Assembly (NCBI GenBank): GCA_026000155.1
Contig: BNYG01000001.1
Coordinates: 104,727-168,726 of the forward strand
Length of the DNA: 64,000 bases
Source of the DNA: Bacteroidia bacterium
GTDB lineage: Bacteria; Bacteroidota; Bacteroidia; Bacteroidales; Azobacteroidaceae
Direction of reading: 5' to 3'
In this document: piece after piece, positions 1-7,097 of the stretch
Layout of the letters: the number at the start of each line of letters is the position of its first letter
How positions within the stretch are numbered: the stretch's first letter is position 1
The notes under the pieces: model-generated
Told to the model about the DNA's origin: nothing
Databases searched by the model: none
The model's input: the letters and a program-made list of their open reading frames with translations, nothing else
Made by a program: the position numbers and the translations under genes

Positions 1-1001
1 AGTTTGTTGTAAAAATGATGCCGATAAGTTCCCAAAGCTACCTGAAAACGAATATTGGGAAAAAGTTCGTTTTGGTCAATGTATCTCAATGCCATGTATG
101 GAAACCGGTTTTTGTGTCGTTTCAGCAGTATTTCGCCGTCTTCCGTATCGTCCATCGTGTCCGGTTCTTCATCGGGAATAATGCGAAATCGTTTTTGGTC
201 TTCCGTTGATAATACATCGTACAGTTCGGCGGGACATTTTTTCAATTCGTTCAACATATCAATACCCAAAGCCATTTCCGGTTTTTTGCTGTCGATTCTT
301 AGTTTGGGCAGTTGTATCCGGTAAATACTGTAAACTTCTTTGGTCGCTTTGGTGCCTTTGGTATCGCCTTTTTTGAATCCGGACAGTTGAGTCAAGAAGA
401 GCGTAGCATATTTCTTTTCGAGAAACAAGCAAATAAAAAACGCCAAGCCTTTTTCGGTCAGTCTGCCGTTTTCATCATCAAACTTATAGTGAAAAGTTGG
501 ATTTTCCTCATATTCTCTTTTGCCTTTTTTACCATCATTCGCTTTTTGTCTAAACCGGTCCAGATGTTTCAAATCGTTGTCTTCCAAATTGAAACGTTCT
601 TTAACCGTCCGTTTTGCCCCATCAAAGCAGTTTTTCATATTTTTCATGAACTGTTCATCAAAATCGCTTGCTTCATGTTGATAGTGCGTATATTCGTTCC
701 GTAGTGAATTGAGCAATTTGAATGCAGTGGTCAATATTTCATGATAACCGGCAGATTTATCATTATCCGTCATAGGGAGAAGGAAACGGAAATGTTTGGT
801 CAACAATTCTTCTGTTTTCTTTAATTTTTCAGGTTCTGCTTTTGGCTTTTTGAGAATATTCAAGGCTTCCATATTGAGCAGTTTATCTTCTGCTCCTTCT
901 TTTCCGCCAATAGCAACGCTGATGTAGGACAAAGTAAGATAGGCATTATGCCTTGCCATATTCAAATAGGCGGCATACAAATATGTAGGATTATGTGCCA
1001 T
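1..1001 (-). CDS. cas13b: Cas13b-type RNA-guided RNase, N-terminal part (type VI-B CRISPR effector), cut by window edge
   Basis: Starting at the ATG at 1001 on the minus strand, the frame stays open for about 333 codons to the left edge. Residues 101-106 read RNEYTH, an R-N-x-x-x-H HEPN RNase motif, at nearly the position of the N-terminal HEPN motif of characterised Cas13b proteins. Further on come FPYMALRYID and FPNIRFQVALGTYRHHFY, which resemble Cas13b. The family cuts target and bystander RNA under crRNA guidance and needs no Cas1/Cas2 at the locus; none is seen here. The second HEPN motif and any csx27/csx28 partner would lie beyond the edge, so subtype and total length (full-size or compact) are unknown. 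A CRISPR array with VI-B-like repeats starts 147 bp upstream. Confidence 0.88.
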   Translation of the reverse strand, partial: MAHNPTYLYAAYLNMARHNAYLTLSYISVAIGGKEGAEDKLLNMEALNILKKPKAEPEKLKKTEELLTKHFRFLLPMTDNDKSAGYHEILTTAFKLLNSLRNEYTHYQHEASDFDEQFMKNMKNCFDGAKRTVKERFNLEDNDLKHLDRFRQKANDGKKGKREYEENPTFHYKFDDENGRLTEKGLAFFICLFLEKKYATLFLTQLSGFKKGDTKGTKATKEVYSIYRIQLPKLRIDSKKPEMALGIDMLNELKKCPAELYDVLSTEDQKRFRIIPDEEPDTMDDTEDGEILLKRHKNRFPYMALRYIDQNELFPNIRFQVALGTYRHHFYNK

Positions 1002-1147
1002 TTCAATGAAATTTTAGCAAATTTTATTTTATTTCGTAAAATTATAAAAAATAAAATGATAGAGACATTATTTAGTGGTAAATTTGCAAAAAAAATATTT
1101 TGATCGGTATTATAACTCTATTGGAAAGAGGGTATTAAGCTTTACGA
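1002..1147. promoter_or_regulatory. AT-rich intergenic region shared by cas13b and the CRISPR array; likely leader
   Basis: This non-coding, very AT-rich stretch separates the cas13b start from the first repeat. On the plus strand TAAATTTG (1079-1086) fits the Bacteroidota -7 consensus TAnnTTTG and would start transcription about 55 bp before repeat 1, so it could be the array leader promoter. No good -33 box is visible. The assignment rests on this motif and on repeat orientation. Confidence 0.4.
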
Positions 1148-1972
1148 GTTGTAGAAGCTCTTATTTTGAAGGGTATAACAACTTCGGAATTACGATTCCA
1201 AAATAGTTTAAAGTTGTAGAAGCTCTTATTTTGAAGGGTATAACAACCTTCTCCTCTGTAATTATCTACCAGTATATCGTTGTAGAAGCTCTTATTTTGA
1301 AGGGTATAACAACCCAATAACACTATCCTTATCCTCTCCAGTTTGTTGTAGAAGCTCTTATTTTGAAGGGTATAACAACCTTATTAGTTTTAATCTTATT
1401 TATTCTCTTAGTTGTAGAAGCTCTTATTTTGAAGGGTATAACAACCTATACGAGTTGTTTTAATTTTATTAAATAAGTTGTAGAAGCTCTTATTTTGAAG
1501 GGTATAACAACCTTCCCGGATATGATTTTCTAAAAATTTCAAGTTGTAGAAGCTCTTATTTTGAAGGGTATAACAACCGTCTAAATCGCTATACATATGG
1601 TCTTCGTCGTTGTAGAAGCTCTTATTTTGAAGGGTATAACAACCATGTCTGATACTTTCCATTCGCTCGTATCAGTTGTAGAAGCTCTTATTTTGAAGGG
1701 TATAACAACCTGATGCGTTTGCCTACATTGATGGGAGTGTGTTGTAGAAGCTCTTATTTTGAAGGGTATAACAACCCATCTTTAAGCTTTAAAGGTTGTT
1801 TAAGTGTTGTAGAAGCTCTTATTTTGAAGGGTATAACAACCTATTAACCGTTCCGATAAAATCGGAACGGAGTTGTAGAAGCTCTTATTTTGAAGGGTAT
1901 AACAACTACTGCATGACAACAATATCCATGATGTTTAGTTGTAGAAGCTCTTATTTTGAAGGGTATAACAAC
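1148..1972 (+). CRISPR. CRISPR array, type VI-B-like, 13 repeats and 12 spacers
   Basis: There are thirteen copies of an identical 35-bp repeat (starts 1148, 1213, 1279, 1345, 1411, 1477, 1543, 1609, 1675, 1741, 1806, 1872, 1938). It begins GTTGTAGAAG, has an ATTTTGAAGGG core and ends ATAACAAC, so its ends GTTGT/ACAAC are complementary. This matches known Cas13b direct repeats (36 nt, GTTG...ACAAC). Repeats 2-11 are all followed by C, so the unit may be 36 nt with 29-30 nt spacers; repeats 1, 12 and 13 lack that C. With 35-nt repeats, spacers are 30-31 nt. Compared with known VI-B repeats, the crRNA is read on the plus strand, divergent from cas13b. Confidence 0.97.
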
Positions 1973-2098
1973 AATTTTTTAGATAAGTGAGGTGAAATTC
2001 AGGTGTTTTTGAAAATCTTTGTTTGACGAAGATGGCTTGGTGTAAAGATAGCGCCCGGTTCTGTTGAAAATGCGTTGTTTGTTGTTGAGATATTCTAT

Positions 2099-2232
2099 CT
2101 AACCGTTAGATGGTTGGATAGTTCTAAAATTAATCATTCCGTTTTCGGGAATATTTATATCTGTTTCCCCATCGTAAATCACTTGGGTGGTAGTAAGCGC
2201 ATCGCCCAAGATAGACTTGAATCTACTTATAT
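2099..2232 (-). pseudogene. Possible C-terminal gene remnant
   Basis: An open stretch without a start codon reads ...SILGDALTTTQVIYDGE and continues to a TAG at 2099-2101. Its composition is protein-like, but I do not recognise the family. It abuts the end of the efflux operon and may be the tail of a gene lost when the CRISPR locus or the operon arrived. The rest of 1973-2235 shows nothing I can call. Confidence 0.22.
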
Positions 2233-2235
2233 TCT

Positions 2236-3351
2236 CTAACTGCTTTTTTTATAACTGATTACTGCCAAAATATTGAAAAAAACCACGAAACACAGCAACG
2301 CGCCGAGCTGTGAAGTCAATTGGCTGATATGACTGCCTTTGAGATACACCATACGCATGATTTCGACAAAATACCGCAAGGGATTGAAGTGCGTAAAGAC
2401 CTGCGCCCAATGCGGCATACTCGCAATCGGGGTAAACAATCCGCTGAGCAAAATCATGATAATCAAGAAAAAGAACATCAAAAACATTGCTTGCTGAATG
2501 TTGGACGAATAATTGGAAATGACCAATCCCAAGCCGGAAACTACCAAAATATACACCAAAGCGGAAATATAAATCGTCAACAGATTGCCTGCGGGCGTCA
2601 AACCATATACCAGCGCCGCCAAAAGCATATAAACGCTCATAATCACAAAACCCATGATCCAATTGGGAATGAGTTTGGAGAGAATAAATGCGATTTTGCT
2701 GACCGGTGTCACATTGATTTGTTCGATAGTTCCCCTTTCTTTTTCGCTTACAATATTTAAAGTCGGCAAAAATCCGCAAATAATGGTCAGCAACATCACC
2801 AGCAATGCCGGTATCATAAAAATTTTGTAATCATTGTAGGGATTGAAACGGGATTGCGTAGTAATGTTGATGATGGAGGCGTGGGCGGGCGTGGGTAGGG
2901 GCGTATTCGATACGCCCCTGCATTCGTTGGCAAAATCCCGCACAATATTGTTCATATAGCCCGAACCTAATCCGCCTTTCATTATATTAACGGCATTTGC
3001 AGCAATTCGCACAGTGGCGGCTCCCTGTGTCAATAATTCTTTTTCAAAATCCGGTTGAATCGCGAGAATAATATCCGCTTGTTCTTCTTCCACCAGAATT
3101 AAGGCATCGTCGTAAGAAGTCGTTACGTTTTGCAGATGAAAATACGAAGATGCTGCAATTTTTTCCGTCAACCGGCGAGAGAGTGTACTGTGGTCGTTAT
3201 CCACCAGCGCCACTTTCATATCCGTAATTTCCTGATTGGCTGCCCACGGGAACACCAGAATAACCATTAACGGCAACACCAACAAGATTTTCGGAATAAA
3301 TGAATTCCGGAAAATCTGTTTGAACTCCTTTTGTATTAAGTACTTTAACAT
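2236..3351 (-). CDS. ABC-2 type transporter permease (distal subunit of efflux operon)
   Basis: This 371-residue inner-membrane permease resembles YbhR/YhhJ. It has one N-terminal membrane segment (about residues 20-38), a long extracytoplasmic domain (about 39-175) and five to six C-terminal membrane segments. The cytoplasmic SEKERGTIEQINVTPVSK stretch is typical of ABC-2 permeases that couple to a YbhF-like ATPase. It is the last gene of the operon and is separated from the other permease by an inverted repeat. Residues around ANECRGVSNTPLPTP are encoded by a GTAG-type palindrome (2895-2921), so this part of the loop is probably an insertion relative to homologues. Together the two permeases should form the heterodimeric export channel. 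Confidence 0.9.
   Translation of the reverse strand: MLKYLIQKEFKQIFRNSFIPKILLVLPLMVILVFPWAANQEITDMKVALVDNDHSTLSRRLTEKIAASSYFHLQNVTTSYDDALILVEEEQADIILAIQPDFEKELLTQGAATVRIAANAVNIMKGGLGSGYMNNIVRDFANECRGVSNTPLPTPAHASIINITTQSRFNPYNDYKIFMIPALLVMLLTIICGFLPTLNIVSEKERGTIEQINVTPVSKIAFILSKLIPNWIMGFVIMSVYMLLAALVYGLTPAGNLLTIYISALVYILVVSGLGLVISNYSSNIQQAMFLMFFFLIIMILLSGLFTPIASMPHWAQVFTHFNPLRYFVEIMRMVYLKGSHISQLTSQLGALLCFVVFFNILAVISYKKSS
2895..2921 (+). repeat. GTAG-type palindrome inside ABC permease gene
   Basis: Arms AGGGGCGTAT (2897-2906) and ATACGCCCCT (2910-2919) pair perfectly around a 3-nt loop, preceded by GT so that the element starts GTAG. It is translated on the other strand without disturbing the frame. 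GTAG 5' of a hairpin is the hallmark of REP sequences recognised by RAYT transposases. Confidence 0.7.
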
Positions 3352-3362
3352 ATTCTTTTTTT

Positions 3363-3451
3363 ATGGAACGCGGATGACACGGATTAGGCGGATAATCGCG
3401 GATTTATTTTATCGGCGTAAATCCGCCTAATCCGTGTCATCCGCGTTCCAT
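3363..3451. repeat. Perfect 31-bp inverted repeat between the two permease genes
   Basis: Arms 3363-3393 and 3421-3451 are exact reverse complements (outer end ATGGAACGCGGATGACAC) around a 27-nt centre. The transcript of the efflux operon would form a very stable stem-loop here, between the upstream permease (ends 3453) and the downstream one (starts 3351). It could be a miniature element, or could lower expression of the last gene. No T-run follows that would make it a classic terminator. Confidence 0.85.
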
Positions 3452-3452
3452 C

Positions 3453-4601
3453 TCATTCCAATCGTGTTTTAAATTTCTTCAAACTAATCCCCAATATCAC
3501 AACTATCATACCAATCAAAACCGACATTTCCGTCCAAATATGTTGCACACTCGCACCTTCAATCATAATTTTGCGCACACCGGCAATGTACCAGCGAGCC
3601 GGAATGATGCACGAAACCCACTGCAAAACCGGCGGCATACTTGCGATTGGAAAAATCATACCGGACAATATCATAAACGGCATCATCAAGCCCATACCGG
3701 ACGCCAGCAACGCGGCCACTTGCGTATTGACCAAAGTGGAAATCAACAATCCCAATGCCAAGGCTACAATAATATACACCAACGAAAAAATATTGAGCCA
3801 CAACAGATTACCGACAATCGGAACGTGCAACACAAACACCGACATCAACAAAATCAGGATCAAAGTAAACCATGAAATAATGAAATACGGCACCATTTTG
3901 GAAATCACAATATACATCGGTTTCATCGGTGAAGCCAGCAGCACTTCCATCGTTCCGGTCTCTTTTTCACGCACGATGGCAATGGAAGTCATCATCGCAC
4001 AAATCAGAATAAACACCAAACCCATCAATCCCGGCACAAAATTATAGGAACTCTGCATTTCCGGATTGTAGAGCATTTGAATTTGCGGAATAATCATTGT
4101 AGGGACAGGGCGCGCCCTGTCCCTACCCAACAATTCCTGTTGATAATCACCCAAAATATTCGCTGCATACGAAGTTGCCACCAGTCCTTGATTGGGGTCG
4201 GAAGCATCGGCAATCAATTGCACCGCTGCCCCATCTTTGTCATTGCGGGCTTGACCCGCAATCCCCCCATTGTGATACAAATTCTCATTAAAATGCTCAC
4301 TAAACACCACAGCAAAAGCGATTTTTCCTTCCTTAAATAACCGGTCAATATCTTCGGGACTTTGCAATAGTTGCACTACATCGAAATATTCACTGGCATC
4401 CAAACGTTGAATAATTTGTTGGGTAGAAATATCGTTAGATGGATCATAAACGGCAGTTTTCACGTTTTTTACTTCCGTGCTGACCGCAAAACCGATAATC
4501 AGAATTTGTGCGATGGGTATTCCGATGATAAGCATGATGGTTCGCACATCCCGGAAGATGTGATGAAATTCTTTTTTTATGAATGCTAAAAATTGTTTCA
4601 T
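3453..4601 (-). CDS. ABC-2 type transporter permease (proximal subunit of efflux operon)
   Basis: This 382-residue inner-membrane permease resembles YbhS. It has an N-terminal membrane segment at about 21-40, a large extracytoplasmic domain, then VREKETGTMEVLLASPMKP (coupling region) and five C-terminal membrane helices. Its start overlaps the stop of the ATPase gene (4598), as expected in a translationally coupled operon. Two palindromes are translated within the extracytoplasmic domain: 4099-4126 gives GRDRARPVPT, and 4239-4268 gives GGIAGQARND. The domain tolerates these inserts, so they probably sit in loops. Confidence 0.9.
   Translation of the reverse strand: MKQFLAFIKKEFHHIFRDVRTIMLIIGIPIAQILIIGFAVSTEVKNVKTAVYDPSNDISTQQIIQRLDASEYFDVVQLLQSPEDIDRLFKEGKIAFAVVFSEHFNENLYHNGGIAGQARNDKDGAAVQLIADASDPNQGLVATSYAANILGDYQQELLGRDRARPVPTMIIPQIQMLYNPEMQSSYNFVPGLMGLVFILICAMMTSIAIVREKETGTMEVLLASPMKPMYIVISKMVPYFIISWFTLILILLMSVFVLHVPIVGNLLWLNIFSLVYIIVALALGLLISTLVNTQVAALLASGMGLMMPFMILSGMIFPIASMPPVLQWVSCIIPARWYIAGVRKIMIEGASVQHIWTEMSVLIGMIVVILGISLKKFKTRLE
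4099..4126. repeat. Perfect 28-bp palindrome inside ABC permease gene
   Basis: GTAGGGACAGGGCG (4099-4112) is directly followed by its exact reverse complement (4113-4126). It carries GTAG at its end like REP elements and reads through in the permease frame as GRDRARPVPT. Confidence 0.8.
4239..4268 (+). repeat. ATTGCGGG-type palindromic element inside ABC permease gene
   Basis: Arms ATTGCGGG (4242-4249) and CCCGCAAT (4255-4262) flank a 5-nt loop in a TGTCATTGCGGGC...AATCC context. This is the first of ten copies in the window (others at 33705, 33761, 34940, 35048, 35741, 35798, 42333, 50090, 50179). Here it is translated as GGIAGQARND. Confidence 0.85.
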
Positions 4602-5332
4602 GACCGTACTGCTTTCCTTGCCAATTTCCTAAAAACCTCATCCATATTCTCTGCCTGGAATTGCTTCCGCAAATTCGCCGGCGTGTCTAAAGCATCTATC
4701 CGTCCGTCCACCATAATAGAAACACGGTTACAATATTCTGCCTCATCCATATAATGTGTCGTCACGAAAATCGTGATGCCTCGTCCGGCTGCCTCGTAAA
4801 TCAATTCCCAAAACTGACGGCGGGTAATCGGGTCAACGCCTCCGGTCGGCTCGTCCAAAAATACGATTTGCGGCTCGTGAAATATCGCTACCGAAAATGC
4901 TAATTTTTGTTTCCAGCCCAAGGGCAATTCTTTGACCAAGGTATTTTTTTCTGCCGACAAACCGAGTTGAGCCAAAGTTTCGTCGATTTTCGGATTTATC
5001 AGTTTATCCTTTACTCCGTAAATCCCGGCATACAAACGCATATTCTCCCCTACTCGCAAATCTTCATACAAGGAAAATTTTTGACTCATGTAGCCGATAT
5101 TTTTCTTCACTTGCTCGGATTGTTTGGCAATGTCGTAGCCTGCCACCAATCCTTGTCCGGAAGTCGGTTTGCTCAATCCGCACAACATCCGCATGGCAGT
5201 GGTTTTTCCGGCTCCGTTCGCGCCGAGAAAGCCGAAAATTTCACCTTTTGCCACCGAGAAACCGATATGATCGACAGCGGTAAAATCACCGAATTTCTTG
5301 GTCAAATCGCGGGTTTCAATAACGGTATTCAT
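4598..5332 (-). CDS. ABC transporter ATP-binding protein (second ATPase of YbhF-like pair)
   Basis: This cytoplasmic ATPase powers the export permeases. From the preferred start at 5332 (MNTVIETRD) it carries Walker A GANGAGKT (about 37-44), Walker B IVFLDEPTGGVDP and the switch histidine in VTTHYMDEAE. The signature loop is the unusual ELPLGWKQKL instead of LSGGQ. I prefer 5332 over the upstream in-frame Met at 5359 because it forms an ATGA overlap with the previous stop (5329-5331). In E. coli, YbhF carries two ATPase domains on one chain; here they are two adjacent genes, and this one matches the C-terminal half. Confidence 0.9.
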   Translation of the reverse strand: MNTVIETRDLTKKFGDFTAVDHIGFSVAKGEIFGFLGANGAGKTTAMRMLCGLSKPTSGQGLVAGYDIAKQSEQVKKNIGYMSQKFSLYEDLRVGENMRLYAGIYGVKDKLINPKIDETLAQLGLSAEKNTLVKELPLGWKQKLAFSVAIFHEPQIVFLDEPTGGVDPITRRQFWELIYEAAGRGITIFVTTHYMDEAEYCNRVSIMVDGRIDALDTPANLRKQFQAENMDEVFRKLARKAVRS

Positions 5333-6219
5333 ACGCGATTCATTAAAGCGATGAAACAATCTTCTATCGTGGGGGTGATTTCTTGTAGGGGCAAATCATT
5401 ATTTGCCCTTGCAGCATCATTTTTAAACGTTACGTGCAAATATTCACCAAACATAAATACCGATTCTATGTCCGGATTTTTACGCAATTGTGTCAATTGT
5501 AGAGACGCAATATTTTGCGTCTCTACGATTGGCATCCGATACAATTTTTTTGGAAATTGCGTAACAATCTCTTCCGGCGTATCTATTGACAAAATTTCAC
5601 CGTGCTGAATTAAGGCAATGCGGTCGCAGAGATTCGCCTCGTCCATATATGGTGTGGAAACGACTATTGTAATGCCTTCGTTTTTCAATTGCCGCAACAT
5701 TTCCCAAAATTCCTTGCGGGAAACCGGATCTACACCGGTGGTTGGCTCGTCCAAAAACAATACCTCCGGTTTATGTATAAGGGCGCAGGACAATGCCAAT
5801 TTTTGTTTCATTCCACCGGATAATTTGCCTGCCCGGCGATTTTTGAACGGCTCAATCTGGCTGTAAATGGGTTTCACAAGCTTGTAATTTTCTTCTACGG
5901 TCGTATTGAAAATGGTGGCGAAAAACTTTAGATTTTCTTCCACCGTCAAATCGGGATATAACGAAAATTTGCCCGGCATATAACCGATATGATTGCGTAA
6001 TTCCTTGTAATCCTTGACAATATCCAATCCTGCCACCGAGCCTGTTCCCGAATCCGCCAACAATAAAGAGGTCAAAATGCGAAACAGCGTAGTTTTTCCG
6101 GCACCATCCGGACCTATCAATCCAAACAATTCGCCGTCCTGCACTTCAAAACTGATGTTTTTGAGTGCGTGAACTTCGCCATAGCTTTTGTTAAGCAAAT
6201 TACAATTTAATTTCCCCAT
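5329..6219 (-). CDS. ABC transporter ATP-binding protein (first ATPase of YbhF-like pair)
   Basis: This 296-residue ATPase has Walker A GPDGAGKT (36-43), signature LSGGMKQKL and Walker B VLFLDEPTTGVDP. The switch histidine is replaced by proline in VVSTPYMDEAN, so this subunit may be catalytically weak, as in asymmetric ABC pairs. Two palindromes are translated near its C-terminus: 5499-5526 (VETQNIASLQ) and 5385-5412 (RANNDLPLQ). The family's final IEDCFIALM helix still follows, so the reading frame is intact. Its start overlaps the hlyD-like gene end (6200). Confidence 0.9.
   Translation of the reverse strand: MGKLNCNLLNKSYGEVHALKNISFEVQDGELFGLIGPDGAGKTTLFRILTSLLLADSGTGSVAGLDIVKDYKELRNHIGYMPGKFSLYPDLTVEENLKFFATIFNTTVEENYKLVKPIYSQIEPFKNRRAGKLSGGMKQKLALSCALIHKPEVLFLDEPTTGVDPVSRKEFWEMLRQLKNEGITIVVSTPYMDEANLCDRIALIQHGEILSIDTPEEIVTQFPKKLYRMPIVETQNIASLQLTQLRKNPDIESVFMFGEYLHVTFKNDAARANNDLPLQEITPTIEDCFIALMNRV
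5385..5412 (+). repeat. GTAG-type imperfect palindrome inside ABC ATPase gene
   Basis: AGGGGCAAAT (5387-5396) pairs with ATTTGCCCTT (5401-5410) with one mismatch and a CATT loop, preceded by GT to give GTAG. It reads in the ATPase frame as RANNDLPLQ. Confidence 0.65.
5499..5526. repeat. GTAG-type palindrome with perfect 12-bp arms inside ABC ATPase gene
   Basis: GTAGAGACGCAA (5499-5510) and its exact complement (5515-5526) flank a TATT loop. It is read through in the ATPase frame as VETQNIASLQ. Confidence 0.8.
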
Positions 6220-7096
6220 ACATCCCTATTTTGAGATACCCATCGTTTTTGACCGCGATTTTCACGGCATATACCAAATTAGCACGTTCGTTTTTTGTCA
6301 ATACTGTGCGTGGTGTAAATTCCGCTTTATCGGCAATCCACGTGATCATTCCTTTATATTCCGTCATTTCTTTTTTGCCGAAATCGGTGAAAACCGACAC
6401 TTCCTGATTCAGTTTCAATTGAGTTAATTGGTCGGCGGTAATGTAAGCCCGTAAATAAACATGCTCCATATCCGCTACTTTGAACAGAGCTTTTCCCTGC
6501 ACGGCCAATTCCCCTTCTTCGGCATATTTCGACAAAACGACTCCGGTGAGCGGACTGGAAATAATGCTTCTGTTAATCAAATCATTGATTTGCTCTACTT
6601 GAATATACAGTCCGGATACTTCAGCCGAAAGACTGCTGTTGGTATTTTGCAGCGTTTCCGTCTGCGCCGTCAATTGTTTTTGCAAGACATCAATCGACGA
6701 TTGGATATCATCTACTTGCTTTTGGGTCGCCGCATTGGATTGAACCAAATTCCGGAAACGCGCCAGTTCCGTTTGTTGCTTCGCAATCTGTTGTTTCAGG
6801 GAGGCTATCTGCAACGAAACATTGTAGGTCCGGCTATCTACGGCTTTCATGCCTGCCAATAATTGCTTTTTCTTCAAATACAATTGCACCGTATCAATCC
6901 AGCCGACTTCTTTGCCGGCTTCCAAAGTTTGTCCTTCCGTAAGATCCAATTGCAGGATTTGTCCGGATGCCTGAGCAGAAACCAGTACTTCGGTAGCTTC
7001 AAAAGTGCCCGATGCATCGTAATTCCCTTTTTTGTTTCCACAACTGATGAACAGGAGTAAAGTTGTGAATAGAATAATGGCTTTTAATGTTTTCAT
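6200..7096 (-). CDS. HlyD-family periplasmic adaptor (membrane fusion) lipoprotein
   Basis: This 298-residue protein starts with a lipoprotein signal (MKTLKAIILF...LLFISCG, lipidated Cys19). A biotinyl-lipoyl-like half-motif (VLVSAQASGQILQLDLTEGQTL) follows, then a long coiled coil (about 75-165) and the second lipoyl half (SPLTGVVLSKYAEEGE) with a beta-barrel domain. It should bridge the ABC exporter and the TolC-like outer-membrane channel. It corresponds to YbhG/YhiI and lies between the channel gene (2 bp gap) and the ATPase gene (overlap). Confidence 0.92.
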   Translation of the reverse strand: MKTLKAIILFTTLLLFISCGNKKGNYDASGTFEATEVLVSAQASGQILQLDLTEGQTLEAGKEVGWIDTVQLYLKKKQLLAGMKAVDSRTYNVSLQIASLKQQIAKQQTELARFRNLVQSNAATQKQVDDIQSSIDVLQKQLTAQTETLQNTNSSLSAEVSGLYIQVEQINDLINRSIISSPLTGVVLSKYAEEGELAVQGKALFKVADMEHVYLRAYITADQLTQLKLNQEVSVFTDFGKKEMTEYKGMITWIADKAEFTPRTVLTKNERANLVYAVKIAVKNDGYLKIGMYGEIKL

Positions 7097-7097
7097 A

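Noticed and set aside
15-704. Plus-strand open frames at the left edge
   Set aside because: They are antisense to the long minus-strand frame with the Cas13b motifs and show no family resemblance.
1135-1990. Open frames with repeated GCYTLQNKSFYN or CRSSYFEGYNN peptides
   Set aside because: They are translations of the CRISPR repeat in three frames, not genes.
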